From: F1-20-MAGs119 sp040401695
Lineage (GTDB): Bacteria > Actinomycetota > Acidimicrobiia > Acidimicrobiales > Ilumatobacteraceae
Assembly (NCBI GenBank): GCA_040401695.1
Contig: JBBANY010000095.1
Coordinates: forward strand, 1-6,673
DNA length: 6,673 nucleotides
Reading direction: 5' to 3'
The notes under the pieces were generated by a model. It saw only the letters and a list, made by a program, of their open reading frames with translations. It had not been told where the DNA came from and made no database searches. Numbering within the stretch: position 1 is the first letter of the stretch; each line of letters starts with the position of its first letter. The translations under genes and the position numbers were made by a program. Positions 1 through 6,673 of the stretch are shown here, one piece after another.

Positions 1-608
<608 letters not shown>

Positions 609-611
609 CCC

Positions 612-1810
<1,199 letters not shown>

Positions 1811-2318
1811 GTCGGCCGTTGTCGACGTCGTAGACGAAGCCGCGAATGTGACCTTTGTGCTTGATGAACGGGGAGTGCAGCAGCCTCCCGATGCTCTGGC
1901 GCACGTCGTCGTACGGGTCGTCGAACGCCTCGAGTGACCACCACGGTTTCAGGCCACTTTCGAAGGCGAGGTCGGCGTAGAACTTTGCCTCTTCCACCTT
2001 CTGCAATCCGCAGTCGGTGTGATGAATGAGAATGATCTCTTGCGTGTTGAGAAGACGCTGGGAGAGGACAAGTGAGCGAACCACGTCATCGGTCACCACA
2101 CCGCCGGCGTTGCGGATGATGTGCGCATCGCCATGGGCCAAACCGAGCATCTGGAAGATGTCCATGCGGCTGTCCATGCACGCGACGACTGCGAGGTGAC
2201 GGCGCGGCGCGAGAGCAAGGCCGTGGTCTGCGAACTGCGTGACGAAGTTCTCGTTGTGGCCGAGGAGTTCGTCGGTGCTCGGCGAGAATTGTTCGTCGTC
2301 GTCATCCATCACCCGAAC

Positions 2319-2324
2319 ATTCTG
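2319..2324 (-). promoter_or_regulatory. Weak candidate -10 element for the carbonic anhydrase gene
   Basis: On the minus strand CAGAAT lies nine bases before the ATG (six before the adjacent GTG) and matches TATAAT at four of six positions. Together with the lack of a ribosome-binding site it could give a leaderless or very short-leader transcript. It falls between two CCCGAA copies (plus strand 2312-2317 and 2325-2330). The match is weak and could be chance. Confidence 0.2.
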
Positions 2325-2356
2325 CCCGAAGTGGGCTGCCGGCGGGGTTGCCGCAC

Positions 2357-2362
2357 TAGCCT
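2357..2362 (+). promoter_or_regulatory. Candidate -10 element giving a leaderless clpP transcript
   Basis: TAGCCT fits the T-A-n-n-n-T pattern of actinobacterial -10 elements and ends seven bases before the A of the clpP ATG at 2370. That would place +1 on the start codon itself. No purine-rich ribosome-binding site is present before the ATG, which agrees with leaderless translation, a frequent mode in actinobacteria. There is no clear -35 element. This is inferred from spacing only. Confidence 0.4.
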
Positions 2363-2369
2363 CACGCCC

Positions 2370-2984
2370 ATGACGTCGTCGATGCCATTCCCCGCCGGTT
2401 CCATCCCCGCCTCTTTCGATGCCGGGTCGGGAGACCCCCGTTTCGACGTTTTCGGTCGCCTGATGAAGAACCGCGTCGTCATGCTGGGTACCGACGTGAA
2501 CGACGACATGGCCAACCAGATCTGCGCTCAACTTCTCTATCTCGAGGGTGAAGACCCGAATTCCGACATCTGGCTCTACATCAACAGCCCCGGAGGTTCG
2601 ATCACCGCGGGAATGGCCATCTACGACACGATGCAATTCGTCTCCTGCGACGTCGCCACGGTGTGCATGGGCCTCGCGGCCTCGATGGGGCAGTTTCTTC
2701 TCACCGCAGGCACGAAGGGAAAGCGCTACACGCTTCCGAACGCGCGCATCATGATGCACCAGCCACTGGCAGGCCTGCGTGGTCAGGCCACCGACATCGC
2801 GATTCAGGCCGAGCAGTTGGCCCACATCAAGCGCAAGATGGCGGAACTGACGTCGCTGCACTCGGGCAAGCCGATCGAGCAGATTCAGGCCGACAGTGAA
2901 CGCGATCGGTGGTTCACGGCCGAAGAGGCACAGCAGTACGGCCTCGTCGACAAGGTCATTGTGAAGCGGGGGGAAATCCGCTGA
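2370..2984 (+). CDS. clpP: ATP-dependent Clp protease proteolytic subunit ClpP (ClpP1-like)
   Basis: ATG 2370 to TGA 2982-2984, 204 residues, the usual length for the family. ClpP forms double heptameric rings that degrade proteins unfolded and fed in by ClpX or ClpC in the cytosol. Seen: the catalytic triad is complete, with S105 in GLAASMGQF, H130 in MMHQP and D179 in SERDRWF. The oxyanion region INSPGGSITAG at 71-81 and the handle-helix segment DIAIQAEQ at 142-149 are also typical. The SxRDRWFTAEEA ending resembles mycobacterial ClpP1 more than ClpP2, from memory. The start at 2370 is preferred because a TAGCCT element sits seven bases upstream; ATG 2382 (MPFPAG) is an alternative that would remove four residues. 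The frame is open back to 2121, but that part is antisense to carbonic anhydrase. No second clpP and no clpX is adjacent. The 3' end overlaps the convergent lipoprotein gene by 29 bases. Confidence 0.96.
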   Translation: MTSSMPFPAGSIPASFDAGSGDPRFDVFGRLMKNRVVMLGTDVNDDMANQICAQLLYLEGEDPNSDIWLYINSPGGSITAGMAIYDTMQFVSCDVATVCMGLAASMGQFLLTAGTKGKRYTLPNARIMMHQPLAGLRGQATDIAIQAEQLAHIKRKMAELTSLHSGKPIEQIQADSERDRWFTAEEAQQYGLVDKVIVKRGEIR

Positions 2985-3384
2985 GGTCCACGCCGCAGGT
3001 GTCCTTTACCCACTGAAGGGCCCGCCCGGCCGCCTTGTTCGCCTGCAAGGCATCTTTCGTGAACGCTTCGACGTCTTCGCTGTTCGACGTGTTCAGGTTC
3101 GTTGCGTCCTCGAGCATCGAGGTGAGCGTGCTCCAGTCGTCGGCCACCGCGGATGGTGCCACCTCGCCGAGTCGGCGATAACGCGACACCAGCACGTCTG
3201 CTTCGGATTGCGTTGTGGGAACCGTCGCGATGCCGGGCATCTCTTGTGCGAGTTGACGACAGAAGTTCGTCGCCGTGCGGTCGGTGCCGCCGCATGACGT
3301 CGCAAACGCGAGGACGCAGATTGCCGAGATTGCGCCACGTCGACACACATGGGGGAGAAGTCGCACGTACGTCACCGACTTCAT
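2956..3384 (-). CDS. Small predicted lipoprotein of unknown function
   Basis: ATG at 3384-3382, stop TGA at 2958-2956, 142 residues. I do not recognise a family. Seen: a signal peptide with a basic start (R8, R15, R16), a hydrophobic core AISAICVLAFA at 18-28, and a lipobox-like ATSC ending at C31. C31 would be lipidated, anchoring the protein on the outer face of the cytoplasmic membrane. The Ala at -3 of the lipobox is less usual than Leu. The mature part has two more cysteines, C42 and C130, which could form a disulfide, and is mostly polar and probably helical. ATG 3384 is chosen because it gives a normal signal peptide; the frame reaches 3435, but the extra 17 residues would put a polar tail before it and would overlap the comM start. 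The 3' end overlaps clpP by 29 bases, and the gene is divergent from comM with 41 bases between starts. Confidence 0.75.
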   Translation of the reverse strand: MKSVTYVRLLPHVCRRGAISAICVLAFATSCGGTDRTATNFCRQLAQEMPGIATVPTTQSEADVLVSRYRRLGEVAPSAVADDWSTLTSMLEDATNLNTSNSEDVEAFTKDALQANKAAGRALQWVKDTCGVDLSGFPPASQ

Positions 3385-3414
3385 CTTTTCACAGTGTGTC
3401 GAACCCCGACGGGC

Positions 3415-3419
3415 AGGAG
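3415..3419 (+). promoter_or_regulatory. Shine-Dalgarno sequence that fixes the GTG start of comM
   Basis: AGGAG lies six bases before the GTG at 3426, an ideal spacing. It is the only strong ribosome-binding site seen at a gene start in the window. It decides the start against the open frame that extends back to 3153 through the antisense of the lipoprotein gene. Confidence 0.8.
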
Positions 3420-3425
3420 CAGAAC

Positions 3426-4922
3426 GTGTTCGCAAGCATCAATTCCTCGACGTTGTTCGGTATCGAAGGCGCGCCCGTCAGCGTCGAGGTGCACATCGGC
3501 GCGGGTCTTCCCGGCTTCAGTGTCGTCGGACTTCCCGACGAAGCGTGTCGAGAGGCGCGTGACCGTGTTCGCGCCGCTTTGTTGTCGAGTGGATTCGAAT
3601 GGCCGAACCGTCGCATCACGGTGAACCTTGCACCGAGCGACAGGCGCAAGGGTGGTTCGGGCCTCGATCTCGCACTCGCCGTCGGCATTCTGGTCGCGCA
3701 GGGCAAGGTCGAACAGTCAGCGACCAACGGGATCGGATTCGTTGCAGAGCTCGGGCTCGACGGTTCGCTGAAGCACGTTCCCGGTACCGCGCCACTCGTT
3801 GCCGCGATGCGTGATCTGCACGTCGTCGTTGCGCCGCCGGCCGGTGGTGATGCACTCGTTGCCGAGCCGCGACGAGTCGGCATCGCCGATTCGCTGAGCG
3901 ACGTCGTGCTCGCCCTGCAGCGTGTCGTCGAGTGGCGGGCGCCTGATCCGCGCATGCCGGTCGACGACGTCGTGTCGTCGGTCGACATGGGTGACGTGCG
4001 GGGCCAACCCGTCGCTCGTCGTGCCGCGGAGGTTGCGGCCGCGGGTGGCCACAACCTGCTGCTTGTCGGTGGTCCCGGGGGTGGCAAGACGATGCTCGCC
4101 GAACGCATTGCGGGTCTGTTGCCGCCACTCGACGGTCACGATGCCCTCACCGCGACGATGATCAGGTCTGCGGCCGGCGAACGACTCGGTGGTCTCGTAC
4201 GACTGCCGCCGTTCCGGGCCCCTCACCACAGCGCCTCGATGATTGCGATGGTCGGCGGTGGGTCGGGCGTCGTGCGTCCGGGTGAGGTGTCGCTGGCGCA
4301 CGGCGGTGTTCTCTTCCTCGACGAGGTGGGCGAGTTCGCACCGAGCGTCCTCGACGCACTGCGTCAACCGCTCGAAAGCGGAGAGATCCGCCTCGCGCGA
4401 TCCGGGGCGACGGTCACGTTGCCGGCGCGATTCCTTCTCGTCGGGGCCACGAATCCGTGTCCGTGTGGTGGTGGTGCGCCGGGGTCGTGTGTGTGCAACG
4501 ACTCGGCACGCCAGCGTTACCTGCGCCGACTGTCCGGTCCGTTGCTCGACCGATTCGACCTGCGTGTGACGGTCGCAGCGACCTCGCCCGTCGATCTCGT
4601 CGACTCCGGCACGGCGGAGTCGACCGCGGTGATGCGACGGCGCGTCGATGCCGCGCGGTGCATCGCCGATGCGCGCCAGGGAAAACCGAACGCGAGGCTG
4701 TCGATTGCAGAAATCGACGAGTACGCCCCGCTCGCTGCCGAGGCCCGTGCCCTGCTGTTGGCCGAACTCGAGGCGGGTCGGCTGACCGGACGCGGTTACC
4801 ACCGTGTGCGACGTGTCGCGCGCACGCTCGGAGATCTCGCGAACGATCTTTCGGACGTGGTGTGCATCGATCACGTGCACGAGGCGATCGCACTGCGCGC
4901 CCGGGTCGGGGCCGCACGATGA
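3426..4922 (+). CDS. comM: YifB/ComM family Mg-chelatase-like AAA+ ATPase
   Basis: GTG 3426 to TGA 4920-4922, 498 residues, close to the family's usual length of about 500. In naturally transformable bacteria ComM is a hexameric helicase that helps integrate incoming DNA by branch migration; many non-transformable bacteria also carry it. Seen: a Lon-protease-like N-terminal domain opening FASINSSTLFGIEG and containing NLAPSDRRKGGSGLDLALAVGIL-type residues; then the AAA+ core with Walker A GGPGGGKT at 215-222 (K221) and Walker B LFLDE at 296-300. A sensor-1 Asn, N343, begins a four-cysteine cluster (C345, C347, C355, C357) typical of ComM. LLDRFDLRV follows, and the C-terminal Mg-chelatase helical domain contains TGRGYHRVRRVARTLGDL. 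All expected motifs are intact. It is followed by dprA with an ATGA overlap and begins a comM-dprA-xerC operon. Any promoter must lie in the 41 bases after the lipoprotein start or inside that gene. Confidence 0.95.
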   Translation: MFASINSSTLFGIEGAPVSVEVHIGAGLPGFSVVGLPDEACREARDRVRAALLSSGFEWPNRRITVNLAPSDRRKGGSGLDLALAVGILVAQGKVEQSATNGIGFVAELGLDGSLKHVPGTAPLVAAMRDLHVVVAPPAGGDALVAEPRRVGIADSLSDVVLALQRVVEWRAPDPRMPVDDVVSSVDMGDVRGQPVARRAAEVAAAGGHNLLLVGGPGGGKTMLAERIAGLLPPLDGHDALTATMIRSAAGERLGGLVRLPPFRAPHHSASMIAMVGGGSGVVRPGEVSLAHGGVLFLDEVGEFAPSVLDALRQPLESGEIRLARSGATVTLPARFLLVGATNPCPCGGGAPGSCVCNDSARQRYLRRLSGPLLDRFDLRVTVAATSPVDLVDSGTAESTAVMRRRVDAARCIADARQGKPNARLSIAEIDEYAPLAAEARALLLAELEAGRLTGRGYHRVRRVARTLGDLANDLSDVVCIDHVHEAIALRARVGAAR

Positions 4923-6037
4923 CCGAGCACCCCGATTGGGCCTACGCGGCCACGCTCACGCAGGTTCCCGGTTGCGGAACGACGACGGCGTTCCGGCTGC
5001 TTGTGCTTCACGATCCACAGGAGGCGTTCGAACGTGCAGCCGCCGAGGCGCGGTCGCACGGCGCGCGTGTCGACGTCGACAAGGTGGGCAGGATGCGCGA
5101 GCGCTGCGAGGAACTCGCGATCGAAGTCGCATGGGTCCGTGGGCCCGGATTCCCGCTCGTCGTTGCTGCGAGTCCCGGGCCGTGCGGCGTGTTCTTCTAT
5201 CGCGGCGACACTGATCTGTTCGCCGGTCGGCGCGTCGGAATCGTGGGAACGCGCACGCCGACGCCATCCGGGGTCTACACCGCACGCGAGATCGGCGAAG
5301 GCCTGTCGCTCGGCGGCGTGCACGTGGTCTCGGGTCTCGCGAAGGGAATCGACGGTGCGGCTCACGACGGTGTTCGTGCTGCGCTCGACCCATCGGTTGC
5401 CTCGTCACACGGGCGGGCGATTGCGGTGGTCGGCAGTGGCCTCGACGTCGTCTATCCCCGGGCGAACGCCTCTCTGTGGGAGTGGGTCGCGCAGCACGGA
5501 CTGCTCATGTCGGAGCATCCGCCCGGGGCGCCGGCCGAACCGCATCACTTCCCGCGCCGCAACCGGTTGATTGCCGCGCTCTCCGAGGTGGTGGTGGTCG
5601 TCGAATCGCGGGAATCGGGCGGGTCGATGTCGACCGTGCGCCAGGCGATCGAACGTCAACGTGACGTTCTCGCGGTGCCGGGTTCCCCGAGAGTCGTGAG
5701 TGCGGCGGGAACGAATCTGCTCATCCAGCAGGGCTGTGGCGCGGTGACATGTGCCGCCGACATCCTCTCGGTGCTCGCGCTCGACCATCGACACATCGAT
5801 GCGATGACGCGCGACGAGCGCGTCGCGCCCGACCCGCGCGACGTCGTCGTGCTCGACGCGTGCAGTCGCGGCCCGGTCACCCTCGACCACCTGATGATCG
5901 CAACGGGGCGAACGCTTGCCGATCTCGCCCTTGCGCTCGGGCGTCTCGAAGCAACGGGGTGGGTGGTGGAGGAAGCCGGATGGTGGGAGGCTCTACTGTT
6001 GAGACGTGGGCGGAACGCGGACGAATTCATTTCGTGA
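4919..6037 (+). CDS. dprA: DNA processing protein DprA (Smf)
   Basis: ATG 4919 to TGA 6035-6037, 372 residues. DprA binds single-stranded DNA entering the cell and loads RecA on it; it is also kept by many bacteria without known competence. Seen: a short N-terminal helical region (LTQVPGCGTTTAFRLL, 13-28) of the SAM/HhH kind; the Rossmann-like DNA-binding core with GIVGTRTPTPSG at 107-118, SGLAKGIDGAAH at 138-149, VVGSGLDVVYPRAN at 170-183, FPRRNRLIAALS at 211-222, AVPGS at 252-256 and GTNLLIQQG at 264-272; and a C-terminal winged-helix-like part around 305-355 (DHLMIATGRTLADLALALGRLEATGWV). A small insertion (DPSVASSHG, 157-165) separates two core motifs. The ATG shares four bases with the comM stop (ATGA), implying translational coupling. 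The frame is open back to 4457, but that lies inside comM. The last 32 bases overlap the recombinase start. Confidence 0.96.
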   Translation: MTEHPDWAYAATLTQVPGCGTTTAFRLLVLHDPQEAFERAAAEARSHGARVDVDKVGRMRERCEELAIEVAWVRGPGFPLVVAASPGPCGVFFYRGDTDLFAGRRVGIVGTRTPTPSGVYTAREIGEGLSLGGVHVVSGLAKGIDGAAHDGVRAALDPSVASSHGRAIAVVGSGLDVVYPRANASLWEWVAQHGLLMSEHPPGAPAEPHHFPRRNRLIAALSEVVVVVESRESGGSMSTVRQAIERQRDVLAVPGSPRVVSAAGTNLLIQQGCGAVTCAADILSVLALDHRHIDAMTRDERVAPDPRDVVVLDACSRGPVTLDHLMIATGRTLADLALALGRLEATGWVVEEAGWWEALLLRRGRNADEFIS

Positions 6038-6673
6038 CTGGCGCCTCGACGACTTCATCGGGTCGCTGACGTCGGCATCCGACAACACACGCCTGGCCTA
6101 CGAAACCGACGTCAAGCAATTCGCCGAATGGGCTGCCGACAACGGAACGAAGAAGCCCGAGGGCGTGACGCGCGCCCAAGTGAAGCAGTACCTGGCGCAC
6201 CTCACCCGCAACGACCACGCCAAACGCACGGTCGCACGCAAGCTCGCCGCATTGCGTCGCTACTTCGGGTGGCTCGTGCGTGAGTCGGCGGGTAGCCGAC
6301 GACGGGTCGCGAACCCCACCATCGGTGTGCGTTCACCCCAGGGCGAGGGACGCCTGCCTCGCGTGCTCGGACCCGACCAGCTCGATGCGTTGTTGTCGGG
6401 CAACCAACTCGAAGTCGACGACCCACCGTGGCGGCTCGCGCGTGACACCGCGGTGGTCGAGTTGCTCTACGGCAGCGGATTGCGCGTCAGCGAACTGTGC
6501 TCGCTGACGCTTGCGAGCATCGACCTGCGCGGTGCGGCGGCAACCGTGTGGGGCAAGGGCTCGAAAGAGCGCCGTGTTCCGCTCAGCCCCCCGTGCGTCG
6601 TTGCGCTGGAACAGTGGTCTGAACTGCGCGCCGAAGTGGCGACCGCAACCGGTGTGCGCGCTCCGTTGTTCGT
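6006..6673 (+). CDS. xerC: Tyrosine recombinase XerC (N-terminal two thirds, 3' end outside window)
   Basis: The frame opens after an in-frame TGA at 6000-6002 and stays open to the window end, giving 222 visible residues. GTG 6006 is the only start that keeps the N-terminal domain whole. Seen: a SAM-like core-binding domain (residues 11-105: DWRLDDFIGSL, NTRLAYETDVKQFAEW, RTVARKLAALRRYFGWL), then the catalytic domain with RDTAVVELLYGSGLRVSEL, where R160 is the first catalytic Arg, and the hairpin GKGSKERRVPLSP with K184. The 24-residue distance between these two equals that between R148 and K172 of E. coli XerD as I recall it. The H-x-x-R box and nucleophilic Tyr lie past the edge. XerC acts with XerD or alone at dif sites to resolve chromosome dimers. 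XerC rather than XerD or a mobile-element integrase is inferred from its place after dprA. The start overlaps dprA by 32 bases; a GGGAGG at 5985-5990 is rather distant (15 bases). Confidence 0.9.
   Translation, partial: MGGTRTNSFRDWRLDDFIGSLTSASDNTRLAYETDVKQFAEWAADNGTKKPEGVTRAQVKQYLAHLTRNDHAKRTVARKLAALRRYFGWLVRESAGSRRRVANPTIGVRSPQGEGRLPRVLGPDQLDALLSGNQLEVDDPPWRLARDTAVVELLYGSGLRVSELCSLTLASIDLRGAAATVWGKGSKERRVPLSPPCVVALEQWSELRAEVATATGVRAPLF

Noticed and set aside
2310..2861. N-terminal extension of the carbonic anhydrase frame
   Set aside because: The extra 184 codons are antisense to clpP and add no recognisable domain. The usual family length is reached from the ATG at 2309.
2965..2982. Hairpin AGCGG/CCGCT at the end of clpP as a terminator
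   Set aside because: The stem is only five base pairs with an eight-base loop, and no T run follows on either strand. It is also inside coding sequence.
3399..3404. TCGAAC as an actinobacterial SOS-box half site before comM
   Set aside because: The second half, expected as GTTCGA after four bases, reads ACGGGC, so there is no palindrome.
3153..3425. N-terminal extension of the comM frame
   Set aside because: It runs antisense through the lipoprotein gene, and a strong AGGAG at 3415-3419 marks GTG 3426 as the start where the conserved protein begins.
3717..4880. Long minus-strand open frame (387 codons) across comM
   Set aside because: It lies wholly opposite comM, whose ATPase motifs are intact. 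The translation is rich in Arg, His and Thr with no recognisable domain, as expected for an antisense shadow in GC-rich DNA.
4457..4918. N-terminal extension of the dprA frame
   Set aside because: It lies inside the comM C-terminal region in another frame and is arginine-rich low-complexity sequence. The conserved DprA protein begins at ATG 4919.
6006..6673. Recombinase as part of a phage, integron or other mobile element
   Set aside because: No attachment repeats, tRNA or cargo genes are visible, and the position directly after dprA is the normal chromosomal setting of xerC.

Overview
The window is a densely packed, GC-rich stretch of bacterial chromosome with seven protein genes: five complete, one cut by the left edge and one cut by the right edge. 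Gene content points to an actinobacterium. The clues are a ClpP1-like protease subunit, a small beta-carbonic anhydrase of the Rv1284 kind, and the comM-dprA-xerC order. Placement in or near the class Acidimicrobiia is a guess from the overall look of the proteins, not something shown here. A run of exactly 100 N at 1133-1232 shows that this is a draft scaffold, so an uncultured or metagenome-assembled source is plausible.

Layout. (1) 1-1810, plus strand: two consecutive fold-type II pyridoxal-phosphate enzymes, a cysteine-synthase-like C-terminus and a threonine-synthase-like protein interrupted by the gap. (2) 1776-2309, minus strand: a beta-carbonic anhydrase whose 3' end overlaps the preceding gene by 35 bases. 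(3) 2370-2984, plus strand: a ClpP peptidase with an intact Ser-His-Asp triad, probably expressed from a leaderless transcript. (4) 2956-3384, minus strand: a small lipoprotein of unknown function whose 3' end overlaps clpP by 29 bases. (5) 3426-6673, plus strand: a translationally overlapping run of comM (YifB family), dprA and the first two thirds of a XerC-type tyrosine recombinase.

The last three genes form the clear functional unit. ComM and DprA act on incoming single-stranded DNA and its recombination in transformable bacteria. XerC resolves chromosome dimers. This gene order is a conserved housekeeping arrangement and does not by itself show competence. Between the operons the genes alternate in strand, with 41 or 60 bases between divergent starts and overlaps at the convergent ends, so there is almost no non-coding DNA.

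I looked for tRNA or rRNA genes, CRISPR repeats, insertion-sequence ends, toxin-antitoxin or phage-defence modules and found none. I do not see a novel system here. The points most worth following are the frame-inconsistent gap, the convergent overlaps, the lone ClpP1-like gene, the leaderless clpP promoter and the unknown lipoprotein beside comM.
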